Assembly (NCBI GenBank): GCA_022766365.1
Contig: JALENW010000018.1
Span: forward strand, 1-44,556
From: Clostridiales bacterium
GTDB lineage: Bacteria > Bacillota > Clostridia > Peptostreptococcales > Anaerovoracaceae
DNA length: 44,556 nucleotides
Reading direction: 5' to 3'
The position numbers and the translations under genes were made by a program. The notes below the pieces were generated by a model. It was not told the origin of the DNA and searched no databases. It saw only the letters and a list, made by a program, of their open reading frames with translations. Positions 7,443 through 15,793 of this stretch are shown here, piece after piece (the first letter of the stretch is position 1; every line of letters begins with the position of its first letter).

Positions 7443-8299
7443 TTTATATCCCTGTGCATCACTGTCACCTGAAAGCCTGCCTTTTTGAACCTCTCACCCA
7501 AAGTTTCCGCCATCACCACTGATCTGTGCTGTCCACCGGTACAACCGAATGCTATGTTAAGGTGATTCTTCCCTTCCTTCTCATAATATGGAACAATCCC
7601 CTTTACAAGAGCAAATAAATCCCCTGCAAAGTCTCTGGTGACTTGATGTTTGAGCACATAACGCTGCACTTTTTTGTTTTTCCCTGTTAGTTTCTTCAGG
7701 CTGGCAACATAAAAAGGATTAGGAATAAACCGCACATCCAAAATCATATCTGCAGCCTCGGGCAAGCCTCTCTTGTAACCGAAAGATTGAACATTGACTG
7801 TAAACGGAACATTGGGGACTTCATCTTTAAAGGCCTTATCAAGCATCTGATTCAACTGAGCAACCCTTAGCCCTGTCGTATCAAGAACATAGTCGGACAT
7901 CTTTCTGATTCCCGATAGAAGTTCTCTTTCCTTTTGGATCACAGTAGCGTCTGCTACTCCCATATAGAGGGGATGATTGCGCCTTGTTTCGTTATATCTT
8001 CTCATAAGCACCTTGTCGCTAGCCTCAACAAACAAGATTTTCAGATCAACCCCATTATCTTTTTTTAATTTTTCGAGGGCTGTCGCAAGATCCTCAAAGA
8101 ATTCTCCGCCACGGACATCAATGATTATCGTAACTTTATCGATATGATGTGAACTTCTTGATAGCTCAAGAAAATTCTCAATCAGAGAAGGTGGCATATT
8201 GTCTACGCAATAAAACCCCTTATCTTCAAACCAATCAGCAACTACCGTTTTTCCGGCCCCCGAAAGACCGGTAACCAAGAATACCGATAACTTTTCCAT
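7439..8299 (-). CDS. rapZ: RNase adapter / nucleotide-binding protein RapZ (YvcJ)
   Basis: 286 residues, a full-length RapZ/YvcJ. The P-loop GLSGAGKT is at residues 11-18 and DVRGG at 61-65 is in the Walker B region. The C-terminal ligand-binding half carries VRFIPNPFYV and FGCTGGQHRSVVMAE. In Gram-negatives RapZ guides RNase E to a small RNA in response to glucosamine-6-phosphate. In Firmicutes YvcJ hydrolyses nucleotides and influences competence and cell-wall physiology. It starts 2 bases after the PHP gene, whose last codons provide the GAGGAAG ribosome binding site. It therefore belongs to the murB-PHP-rapZ transcript. Confidence 0.94.
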   Translation of the reverse strand: MEKLSVFLVTGLSGAGKTVVADWFEDKGFYCVDNMPPSLIENFLELSRSSHHIDKVTIIIDVRGGEFFEDLATALEKLKKDNGVDLKILFVEASDKVLMRRYNETRRNHPLYMGVADATVIQKERELLSGIRKMSDYVLDTTGLRVAQLNQMLDKAFKDEVPNVPFTVNVQSFGYKRGLPEAADMILDVRFIPNPFYVASLKKLTGKNKKVQRYVLKHQVTRDFAGDLFALVKGIVPYYEKEGKNHLNIAFGCTGGQHRSVVMAETLGERFKKAGFQVTVMHRDIK

Positions 8300-8301
8300 T
8301 T

Positions 8302-9051
8302 CTACACTTCCTCTACATTTACAATACGATTGATACCTATCCCGGCTTCAAAAGCCATATCAAGACCCTCTTTGAAACTCCCCACAAGCTCAGGTCGGTG
8401 AGCGTCGCTGCTGATTACAAAGTTAACATCATATCGGCTGCAAAACACCAGTTCTTCCACAGTTAAATGTCCATGCCACGGATTAATCTCCATCAAAGTG
8501 TTGCACTTTTCACAGGCTGACGCCACCCTTTCAAGGTCAATAGGAGCCTTATCCCCGGGATGGGTTAAAATCATTATTTTGTTTTTTTCTATGGCAGAGA
8601 CCATCATATCTGTATTCTTCTTCCTGAGAGCCTTTTCAAATGTTTTTCCCATGCCGTGATACCAAAGCCAGTTTGCTGCCATATGGCCTCCCGTAACCCC
8701 GAAATGATATCCTGCATGGATAAAATCAAATATTTTCTTCTCTTTTTCTGTCACATCAATATTATTTCCATGGTTGACAATATTTGCTTCAACACTTAGA
8801 AATATTGATATCTGCGGATATTTTTTATTAAGTTCCTCTATGATTTTTCGCATCACGGGAAAATCCTTACGCTTAACACCGTAAGTCAAATGTCCGGGTC
8901 CGTGATCGGATATGGCAATAGAATCCAGCCCCTTCTCCACAGCTACTTTTACATTATCCTCTATACTTCCTTTTCCATGCGAAAATACAGTATGGGTATG
9001 ATAATCCCATATCATTCGGTATCTCTTACCATTTTTTTCGTAAATCTCCAC
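8302..9051 (-). CDS. PHP-domain metal-dependent hydrolase
   Basis: 249 residues. The PHP signature is complete: DYHTHT at residues 16-21, SDHGPGH near 48, a single Glu in SVEANI near 85, THPGD near 163, and SSDAHRP near 214. These residues bind two or three metal ions. PHP proteins include histidinol phosphatases, YcdX-like phosphatases and nucleases, and the substrate here is unknown. The start is GTG (9051-9049) with an AGAGGT site; an internal ATG at codon 13 is less well placed. Genes of this type often sit between murB and rapZ in Clostridia, which fits a conserved but uncharacterised role beside peptidoglycan synthesis. Confidence 0.85.
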   Translation of the reverse strand: MEIYEKNGKRYRMIWDYHTHTVFSHGKGSIEDNVKVAVEKGLDSIAISDHGPGHLTYGVKRKDFPVMRKIIEELNKKYPQISIFLSVEANIVNHGNNIDVTEKEKKIFDFIHAGYHFGVTGGHMAANWLWYHGMGKTFEKALRKKNTDMMVSAIEKNKIMILTHPGDKAPIDLERVASACEKCNTLMEINPWHGHLTVEELVFCSRYDVNFVISSDAHRPELVGSFKEGLDMAFEAGIGINRIVNVEEV

Positions 9052-9094
9052 CTGAGCACACCTCTATCCCTGTAAAACTGAATCTCTCCAAAAA

Positions 9095-9967
9095 TTACAA
9101 AATCTCATCTATTATTCGAACTTCAGGCTCTAAATCCACACCGAATTTTTCTTTAACAGTCTTTTTCACATGATCTCTCAATGCAATTACATCGGACGCC
9201 GTTGCCCCACCTCTGTTGATTAGGAAACCGCAGTGTTTTTGTGAGACCTGAGCTCCGCCTATTGTATATCCTGCCAGGCCCGCCTCCTGAATCAAAGAGC
9301 CTGCATAGTGTCCGGGAGGTCTTTTGAAAAAACTTCCGCAGCTCGGGTATTCCAACGGCTGCTTACTGTTTCTTCTCTTAGCAAAATCATCCATATCCGC
9401 CTTTATACTGTCTACGCTCCTCGGCACAAGACCAAGCTCCACTTTCAGAATAATTTCTCCGGTATCCTTAAACCTGCTGTGTCTGTACCCAAGCTGAAGA
9501 TCGTCTCCTGAAACCCAACCTGTTCTGCTTCCGTCAGGTGCCATTGCATATACTCTTTTTACAACCTGCTTCATTTCTCCCCCATAGGCACCTGCATTCA
9601 TAAAAACCGCACCCCCGACACTTCCGGGTATACCGCTTAGAGGCTCAAAGCCTCCAAGTCCTGCTCTCATCGCCTCTCGAGCCAATCTGCTCATCAGAAC
9701 AGCTCCGAAAGCAGTAATCCTGTCACCTGCGATCTCGATTTTGTCAAATCCGGGACCCAGTTTCACCACCGTACCCCTAAAACCTCCATCTCCAAACAAG
9801 GTGTTGCTGCCATTCCCCAAAACAACATACGGTGTTCCGGAAGTAGTAATCTTCGCCATAATCAATGAAAGTTCATCCTCCGTATCCGCCAGAATCAGTC
9901 TGTCGCATTCTCCACCGACCTTAAACGATGTATACTCATCCATCTTGCAATTTTCTATTATTTTCAT
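9095..9967 (-). CDS. murB: UDP-N-acetylenolpyruvoylglucosamine reductase
   Basis: 290 residues, typical of type II MurB. MurB uses NADPH and FAD to reduce UDP-GlcNAc-enolpyruvate to UDP-MurNAc in the cytoplasmic phase of peptidoglycan synthesis. Visible landmarks are YTSFKVGG, VVLGNGSNTL for FAD binding, GFEPLSGIPGSVGGAVFMNAGAYG near residue 105, YRHSRFK, and PSCGSFFKRP with the catalytic serine. The C-terminus carries the conserved LEPEVRIID. It lies 60 bases after the AI-2E family permease gene and 43 before the PHP gene, all on the minus strand. No promoter stands out in either gap, so one transcript is likely. Confidence 0.95.
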   Translation of the reverse strand: MKIIENCKMDEYTSFKVGGECDRLILADTEDELSLIMAKITTSGTPYVVLGNGSNTLFGDGGFRGTVVKLGPGFDKIEIAGDRITAFGAVLMSRLAREAMRAGLGGFEPLSGIPGSVGGAVFMNAGAYGGEMKQVVKRVYAMAPDGSRTGWVSGDDLQLGYRHSRFKDTGEIILKVELGLVPRSVDSIKADMDDFAKRRNSKQPLEYPSCGSFFKRPPGHYAGSLIQEAGLAGYTIGGAQVSQKHCGFLINRGGATASDVIALRDHVKKTVKEKFGVDLEPEVRIIDEIL

Positions 9968-10027
9968 AAAATTTCCCTTTTTAGCTGTAGTAATCAGAAT
10001 GTTAATTCCCTGGATTTGGTCTTCAAA

Positions 10028-11263
10028 CTACAAAATCTCATCCCTGTTAATTTTATACTTATCGTAATGTTGATACACCTTAGTATCAGAAGGCATATTC
10101 TTTTCCTCAAGTTTTTGATCAATATGCCTTCGCAGGTAATAGTAAATTATTGCAAAAACCGGAACTCCGAGGACCATTCCGAGGAAACCAAAAAGCCCAC
10201 CGCCTATGATGATTGCAAACATAACCCAAAAGCTTGGCAGTCCCACAGTTCCACCTAAGATTCTCGGCCCGATAACATTGCCGTCGAGCTGCTGAATTAC
10301 CAAAATCATTATTGCAAAATAAAGTGCCTGCATAGGACTTACCGTAAGGATGATAATTACCCCCGGAACAGCACCGATAAACGGTCCGAAAAACGGTATT
10401 ATATTTGTAATCCCCACAATCGCACTTACTAATAAAGCATAAGGGAGGCCGATAACATACATCGAAATATACGTCAAAACACCGATTATAGCTGAATCGA
10501 TAATCTTACCATTGATGAACCCGCCAAATGTTTTGTTTGAAAAAGCGAAGAAGTCGAAAATCTTCCCTGCCGTTTCCTCAGAGAATTTCGCAATCACCAT
10601 CTTCTTTGACTGAGCAAGGAACAGCTCCTTGCCGTTCAGCAAATACACAGCAACTATAACTGCAACGAGAACATTTAAAATCGTTTTAAAGGTAAAAAGC
10701 ACACCCTCCGTGATTTTTTGAAGGTAGATATCCAAACTATCCATAATGCCCTCTTTAGACCAGGTTACAACCTTGCTCTGGAGTTGATCAAGCCCTGCTC
10801 TTATGGAGTCCGCCGCAAATGCCAGTTCTCCTCTTTCGAGCTGGGATTCAAAGATAGTTCTGAGCTTGCTCAGGTTAGCAGGTGCCGACTCTATGATGTT
10901 GGTCAAACTCTTTATTAATTCGGGAACGATCATCCACAAAACCCCTCCGACGACTGCAAAGAGAAATACAATTGAAACGATGGAGGCAATTACCCTGGCA
11001 CACCTTAATGTGCTGATTTTGGTCTTAAACATGGGTAAACTGTAGTGATATGTGATTCTGACGACAAAATTATATACAGGGCACAGAAGATACGCCAAAA
11101 CTCCCCCAAGGAGAAATGGGAACAGTATATTCCCCACCGTATCAATAGCCCCGGATATATCTCCCATATTGGAAATGGCATAGTGAAATGTTATCAATGC
11201 CACGCCAACCAGGAAAAGAGTAAGCCAAAGCCTGAAATATTTACTTTTGAATTTATTCCTCAC
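10028..11263 (-). CDS. AI-2E family (PerM/YdiK-like) membrane transporter
   Basis: 411 residues with seven or eight hydrophobic segments in the AI-2E/DUF20 pattern: three N-terminal helices, a soluble amphipathic section (about 95-190), then a hydrophobic C-terminal half. Family motifs are FGGFINGKIIDSAIIGVLTY, PFFGPFIGAVPGVI and LDGNVIGPRILG. Members export autoinducer-2 or sodium in some species, but most are uncharacterised. The GTG start (11263-11261) overlaps the dsdA stop by 11 bases and has AAGGAG 10 bases upstream, so translation is probably coupled to dsdA. The C-terminal tail after the last helix is basic and cytoplasmic. Confidence 0.87.
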   Translation of the reverse strand: MRNKFKSKYFRLWLTLFLVGVALITFHYAISNMGDISGAIDTVGNILFPFLLGGVLAYLLCPVYNFVVRITYHYSLPMFKTKISTLRCARVIASIVSIVFLFAVVGGVLWMIVPELIKSLTNIIESAPANLSKLRTIFESQLERGELAFAADSIRAGLDQLQSKVVTWSKEGIMDSLDIYLQKITEGVLFTFKTILNVLVAVIVAVYLLNGKELFLAQSKKMVIAKFSEETAGKIFDFFAFSNKTFGGFINGKIIDSAIIGVLTYISMYVIGLPYALLVSAIVGITNIIPFFGPFIGAVPGVIIILTVSPMQALYFAIMILVIQQLDGNVIGPRILGGTVGLPSFWVMFAIIIGGGLFGFLGMVLGVPVFAIIYYYLRRHIDQKLEEKNMPSDTKVYQHYDKYKINRDEIL

Positions 11264-12584
11264 CGTTGAAATTCTCCTTATTTTTACCTCTTCTGTAATA
11301 CTCCTGCATTATATCTTCAGGAACTGCACTGCCGCCCGTCGCCCATATAATATGATTTGCCTTGACCTCCTCAAGGCCATCCCAATTCTCAGATATTATT
11401 CCTGGTCCGGGAAAAGCCGCACAAGCCGAAGGTTCCACCCATATGTCCTCAAGCTCAGCAAGGTTTGTAAGATATGGGTACAGCTCTTCATCTTCAACCG
11501 TAAAACAACCATCTAACATCTCTGCCATAATTGGAGACACAAGAGCTGAAGGTCTCGAAACAGCAAGTCCATCCGCCTCAGTTTTTCCGCTGAGCCCCAC
11601 GTCCTGGGCAGATATTTTCTCATATAATCCCGTCACAAGACCAAGGGTCATGGCAGGCGCCTGAACAGGTTCGGCAAAATATATATGAGCATTGTCTCCA
11701 AATTCATCTTTTATTCCAAAGGCTATACCCCCCGGAGCGCCTCCAACCCCACATGGTATGTACACAAACAGTGGGGTTGCCTCGGATACCGAGATATCCC
11801 GGTCCCTAAGCTGCTTTGCCAGTCTCCTTCCGGCAACTGCATATCCCAAGAACAGATCCTGTGAGTTTTCATCATCCACAAAGTGACATTTTGGATCAGC
11901 CTCTGCCAGCTTTCGTCCCTCTGCTACTGCTTTCTCATAGTCTCCTGAGTATTCCACAACGTTTACTCCTGCCCTTCTCAAAAGTTCCTTTTTCCAGTCC
12001 TTAGCATCCTGAGACATATGCACGTCAACCTTAAAACCGAGTTTTGCACTTATTATTCCGATGGACATACCCAGATTTCCCGTCGAACCTACCGCAACAC
12101 TGTAGCCGGAAAAGAACTTTTTGAAATCATCATCTGCAAATCTGGAATAGTTGTCACACTTCTTGATAAGACCGGCATCCAGAGCCAACTCCTCAGCATA
12201 TTTAAGAACCTCATAAATTCCGCCCCTTGCTTTCACTGACCCGGAAATGGGTAGATGGCTGTCACACTTAAGGAAAAGATTTCCCTGCACAACCTCTCCT
12301 ACGGATAAAAGATAATTCTTCATTTTGTGAATTTCTTTCAAGGGAGATTCTATGATTCCATTGCTGTCCCTTGTTTCCGGAAAAGCCGTTTCTATATACG
12401 GTGCAAACCTCTCTAGCCTTGCCTCAGCTTCATCGATATCTGTTCTTGTGAAATTAATCTTCTTTTGAGGCAGGTCGTGTACATCACTGACGATCATCGC
12501 CGGATTTGCCCAAAACACCGGCTTTCCCCTTGCAATTTCGTTCTTTAAAGACTCTGCGGTTTTTGAATTATTTTTTCGTTTCAT
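11253..12584 (-). CDS. dsdA: D-serine dehydratase (D-serine ammonia-lyase)
   Basis: 443 residues from the chosen start, matching the roughly 440 of E. coli DsdA. The enzyme uses pyridoxal phosphate to turn D-serine into pyruvate and ammonia. The PLP lysine is in PISGSVKARGG near residue 120, the GSTGNLG phosphate-binding loop is near 165, and the C-terminal WATGGSAVP is conserved. An upstream ATG would add 11 residues, but GGGAGG lies 11 bases before the ATG at 12584-12582, inside that extension, so the shorter form is preferred. A TATAAT at 12723-12718 is a possible -10 with no good -35. Pyruvate from D-serine could feed Por. The overlapping permease and murB downstream hint at D-amino acid or wall-related physiology. 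Confidence 0.9.
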   Translation of the reverse strand: MKRKNNSKTAESLKNEIARGKPVFWANPAMIVSDVHDLPQKKINFTRTDIDEAEARLERFAPYIETAFPETRDSNGIIESPLKEIHKMKNYLLSVGEVVQGNLFLKCDSHLPISGSVKARGGIYEVLKYAEELALDAGLIKKCDNYSRFADDDFKKFFSGYSVAVGSTGNLGMSIGIISAKLGFKVDVHMSQDAKDWKKELLRRAGVNVVEYSGDYEKAVAEGRKLAEADPKCHFVDDENSQDLFLGYAVAGRRLAKQLRDRDISVSEATPLFVYIPCGVGGAPGGIAFGIKDEFGDNAHIYFAEPVQAPAMTLGLVTGLYEKISAQDVGLSGKTEADGLAVSRPSALVSPIMAEMLDGCFTVEDEELYPYLTNLAELEDIWVEPSACAAFPGPGIISENWDGLEEVKANHIIWATGGSAVPEDIMQEYYRRGKNKENFNGEE

Positions 12585-12845
12585 AAGTAATCGATCCTCC
12601 CTTGAGTCAAATTTCAAGTTATAACAGTTACTTCTTCCGGCTTTGGCAATTGTTTTATAAAAATCCCCATATTAATAAATCTACGCTTAACATTTATAAC
12701 TAAAATTCCACAATTAAATTATACCCTACACGTAAATTAAATGAAATAAGTTAAGCAGATTTTGCATAATTTCAAAGACGAATTTTCATCCGGCCTGACT
12801 TCTGAGTTAGTATCCGCAGCAACACTGCAAATAGTTCTTGCAATT

Positions 12846-12861
12846 TGGCACAAAAAATGCT
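12846..12861 (+). promoter_or_regulatory. Sigma-54 (-24/-12) promoter upstream of a small gene
   Basis: TGGCAC (12846-12851), five A, then ATGCT gives GG-N10-GC (GG 12847-12848, GC 12859-12860), the invariant sigma-54 spacing. One position departs from TTGCT. The start would be near 12871, 38 bases before the TTG start of the small gene. No TGACCC half-sites were seen close by. The rest of the 12585-12845 gap is AT-rich. Confidence 0.6.
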
Positions 12862-12908
12862 ATTAATACTTATATAACAATATTAAGTTTTTTGTGGAGG
12901 ATCTGATC

Positions 12909-13145
12909 TTGTTTAAAAGATACATAGACAGTGTTATAACCAGTAACATACCAAACAAATCGGCTCTGGACGCCGCATTTCAATTTGCCCTGAGCAAGTT
13001 GGGAGACAATCCGAACCTTGACGAATGCAATTTGGCAATAATCAAATACTGGATTCTCGTTTTCATTGAAGAGTATAATATTCCTGTGGGAATCCAAGAT
13101 GTTGACCGATATATTTACGAAAAGTCGAATAAAAATATCAGATAG
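12909..13145 (+). CDS. Small protein of unknown function under a sigma-54 promoter
   Basis: 78 residues from a TTG start (12909-12911) that has GGAGG eight bases upstream. A GTG 15 bases earlier is in frame but lies within the ribosome binding site. The sequence is acidic and mixed helical (ALDAAFQFALSKLG, LAIIKYWILVFIEEYNIPVGIQDVD), with no signal peptide or cysteine motif. It is convergent with the sigma-54 regulator and ends 130 bases from that gene's stop. A 105-codon frame on the opposite strand overlaps it but lacks comparable start signals. I recognise no family. Its promoter suggests membership of the neighbouring sigma-54 regulon. Confidence 0.6.
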   Translation: MFKRYIDSVITSNIPNKSALDAAFQFALSKLGDNPNLDECNLAIIKYWILVFIEEYNIPVGIQDVDRYIYEKSNKNIR

Positions 13146-13275
13146 CTTATGATTCTCCAACTGATTCTCTAACTTCTCATAATGCACTTTTTCAAAAAAA
13201 CACGCTCAAGAATATCTTCATGTAATTTCCAGATTCTATCACCAAGTGTAATATCATTTCCTATGCACTCGATTC

Positions 13276-15372
13276 CTATAATCCGTGCTTTAGCTTCTTC
13301 CTTGCAAGCGTAGTCTGGGGTAATCCCAAAAGCGCTGCGGCCTTTCTCGTAGATCCCCCCTTTTCCAAAGCAAAAGCAATAACTTCTCTCTCCTGCAAAT
13401 CCATAAATTTGTGAAAATCAAATGACGGATTAAAGTCTCCCGGCGTCCTTATGTTTGGTATTCCTCCATTACCACCATCTGTATGAATAAGTTGGTCGAC
13501 ATCCGTCTTGGTGATAACCTCACCTTTAGTCTTGATAACAAGCCTGTGAACTACATTTTCAAGTTCTCTGACATTTCCCGGCCACGAATGATAGAAAAGT
13601 GCTCTCAGTGCATCATTTTCCATCTCCTTGTGTATAGAATACTTTCTCGACCAGTCAGCAACGAAAGACTCTGCCAGGCAGATGATATCCTCCCTTCTCT
13701 CCCGAAGGGGCGGCACATCTATGGTACAGATATTTAACCTGTAGTATAAATCTTCCCGGAATTCACCCCTCTCTACAAGCTCTTTGAGAGGAACGTTATT
13801 GGCGACGATAACCCTTACATTCACGGACACCGGCTTACTTCCGCCTACCCTGTAGAATTGGCTCTCCTGAATAACACGAAGAAGCTTTGACTGCATGTGT
13901 ATAGGAAGAGTTCCAATCTCATCCATGAACAAAATACCATTATTTGCCATTTCAAAATAGCCGTGTTTTCCCTCATCTCTGGCTCCGGTAAATGCACCCT
14001 TCTCATATCCGAAAAACTCTGACTCTGCAAGGCTCTCGCTTATCGTTGCACAGTTTATTTTAACGCATGGACCGCTTCTCCTGCTGCTATTCTCATGAAT
14101 CAGCTCCAACACCTTTTCTTTTCCGACTCCGGTCTCTCCCTGAATGATCACATTACAGTCGTATTTTGCGATGTTGAGAACCTCATCAACCATCTGCTTG
14201 GTTCGTAAGCTTTGAAAAACAAAATCTCCCTTGGATCCGGCTCTTCCGATTCCGATTTCTCCGCTATCCTCGCTGTACTCAGGCCATATCCTGTCCCTTG
14301 CCGTCCTCTTCCATAATTTTTCGGCATTCTCCAGCTTAGTTCTCAGCTTCTCTACCAGCTTGAAAGTGAACTCCGGATGTTCTTCCACGTACTGGTCAAA
14401 GACATGCATATGCACTTCCTTCCCCAATCCCTCCGTCGCTACGGCAGCTGTCCAGTAATGATTGCCCGCAGAGGAGAAAAACACATGTCCGTTTTCTTTA
14501 ACTATTGAAACTGCAAGACTCTCAGCTCCAAAAATATCGTCAATGACAACTACTTTGTCTACAATACCTTCATATATGTTGTCTAATGGCATCATTTCCC
14601 CTGCGGCTTCTATGGGTCTCACCAGGTCAACAAAATATACTGCGTCTACAACATCTTCCAACGCCTTAGTTGTAGCCACCTGCTGACCGGCCTGCTTTGA
14701 GTTTTTGTCCATTATCACTGAGATTTCCCCATGAATGTTGTTATCCCTCATAGCTTCCCTCATTGCCTCTGCATAAAGCATAGAAGCAGTCGGACTTGTT
14801 CCGATTATCATAGCTGTACCGATTTTTTCAGCCTTTGCAATCTTGTATAGTCCATACAAATTCCCGGCTTCGTCAAGGGCAGACAGTATAAACTCATCCT
14901 TGATATCATTGATCGCATGCCTCAGTGGTGTAGTGTCAAAGACGATAGCTCGCCCGGTACATGTTATCTGTCCGAATTGAAAATCAACTGAGTTAATGCT
15001 ATCAATCTTCATTGGTATCCCACAAGTTGAACACACACAATAAACCTTCTCACCTACTTTAAAGTTCTCCCGGTTAACATAGTTCTTGCCCATTTCAAGC
15101 ATTTTGCCGATAAAAACCCCTCCGGTCTTTGTATACGGGTTCTGGAGCTTTCCTCTTTTGTTGATAATATCTATAATTTTTTCTTTAATCTTACTTATAT
15201 CATAACTGCAACTTGAGCATATCTGATTGAAACTTTCTTTTTCAAACTGGATTTTTTCTACCAGAAGTACAGCTTCCCCATCATGCGGACTTATAGTATT
15301 GTCAAGCTGCCATGCTGCAACCGGAAGCACTCCCTTGGGGGAGGTTACCCGGGATAATCCGAAATTTTTCAT
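13276..15372 (-). CDS. Sigma-54-dependent activator with Kdd-like N-terminal sensor domain
   Basis: 698 residues. Residues 1-345 follow the layout of L-erythro-3,5-diaminohexanoate dehydrogenase (Kdd): SRVTSPKGVLPVAAWQLDN at 7-25, RGKLQNPYTKTGG at 73-85, and AVATEGLGKEVHM near 310-322. Where Kdd has the Rossmann motif GAGGKSG, this protein has GTSPTAS at 191-197, so NAD(P) binding is probably lost. Residues 375-605 are an AAA+ sigma-54 interaction domain with Walker A GETGVGKE (412-419), GAFTGA (459-464), Walker B ILFMDEIG (480-487) and WPGNVREL. Residues 658-698 form a Fis-type helix-turn-helix. Cysteines at 52, 55, 112, 114 and 117 could bind metal. It probably senses a lysine-degradation intermediate and activates the divergent transporter. 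The start has an AAGGAGA site. Confidence 0.88.
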   Translation of the reverse strand: MKNFGLSRVTSPKGVLPVAAWQLDNTISPHDGEAVLLVEKIQFEKESFNQICSSCSYDISKIKEKIIDIINKRGKLQNPYTKTGGVFIGKMLEMGKNYVNRENFKVGEKVYCVCSTCGIPMKIDSINSVDFQFGQITCTGRAIVFDTTPLRHAINDIKDEFILSALDEAGNLYGLYKIAKAEKIGTAMIIGTSPTASMLYAEAMREAMRDNNIHGEISVIMDKNSKQAGQQVATTKALEDVVDAVYFVDLVRPIEAAGEMMPLDNIYEGIVDKVVVIDDIFGAESLAVSIVKENGHVFFSSAGNHYWTAAVATEGLGKEVHMHVFDQYVEEHPEFTFKLVEKLRTKLENAEKLWKRTARDRIWPEYSEDSGEIGIGRAGSKGDFVFQSLRTKQMVDEVLNIAKYDCNVIIQGETGVGKEKVLELIHENSSRRSGPCVKINCATISESLAESEFFGYEKGAFTGARDEGKHGYFEMANNGILFMDEIGTLPIHMQSKLLRVIQESQFYRVGGSKPVSVNVRVIVANNVPLKELVERGEFREDLYYRLNICTIDVPPLRERREDIICLAESFVADWSRKYSIHKEMENDALRALFYHSWPGNVRELENVVHRLVIKTKGEVITKTDVDQLIHTDGGNGGIPNIRTPGDFNPSFDFHKFMDLQEREVIAFALEKGGSTRKAAALLGLPQTTLARKKLKHGL

Positions 15373-15470
15373 CTTTCTCCTTGCCTTTATGTATATTTAT
15401 TGAATAAACAAATTCCATTCCGACTTTTTCTTATTTTGTCTCAGATATATTTTACTATCTAAGTTATCTC

Positions 15471-15521
15471 GGGTCAATATTTTTGACCCACTTCTGGGGC
15501 AGCATTTAAAATTATGACCCA
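15471..15521. promoter_or_regulatory. Candidate activator binding sites (TGACCC half-sites)
   Basis: GGGTCAA (15471-15477), five bases, TTGACCC (15483-15489) is a perfect inverted repeat. A third copy, TGACCCA, lies at 15515-15521, 31 bp (about three helical turns) from its equivalent in the palindrome. They sit about 100 bp before the regulator start and about 180-230 bp before the sigma-54 promoter at 15701, suitable for an upstream activating sequence or autoregulation. A further dyad, CTTTG-GTTAA-CAAAG, lies at 15623-15637. Confidence 0.5.
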
Positions 15522-15700
15522 TTTTTGGTTTTATATGTCTCAAAATAATGAAAAGTTCTGTTCTCGTCAATAGTTAAATTGTATAAAGAACATAATCATC
15601 GTAAAAACATAGGTTCTAAAGTCTTTGGTTAACAAAGGACAGTATGGCAAAATAATTTCTTAACATTTTGAAAGAAGCATTTTGATAATCTTTTGACTTT

Positions 15701-15716
15701 TGGCACATCGCTTGCA
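15701..15716 (+). promoter_or_regulatory. Sigma-54 (-24/-12) promoter of the NhaC-like transporter gene
   Basis: TGGCAC (15701-15706), five bases, TTGCA (15712-15716) matches the sigma-54 consensus with GG-N10-GC spacing. Transcription would begin near 15726, about 68 bases before the start codon. The divergent gene encodes the matching class of activator. Confidence 0.8.
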
Positions 15717-15793
15717 TTATTACTAACATATGGTGAAACATCACCGAAATAATTTTACTTATTCATTATTAAAGGAAAAGGAGAAAACACTTA

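Noticed and set aside
9096-10042. Fourteen identical bases (TACAAAATCTCATC) at the ends of murB and of the AI-2E permease gene
   Set aside because: Both encode the same C-terminal DEIL-stop in frame. With no matching flanks or element between them, coincidence is the simplest explanation.
12870-13187. 105-codon minus-strand frame opposite the small sigma-54 gene
   Set aside because: It has no ribosome binding site and lies opposite a frame that has both a ribosome binding site and a promoter.
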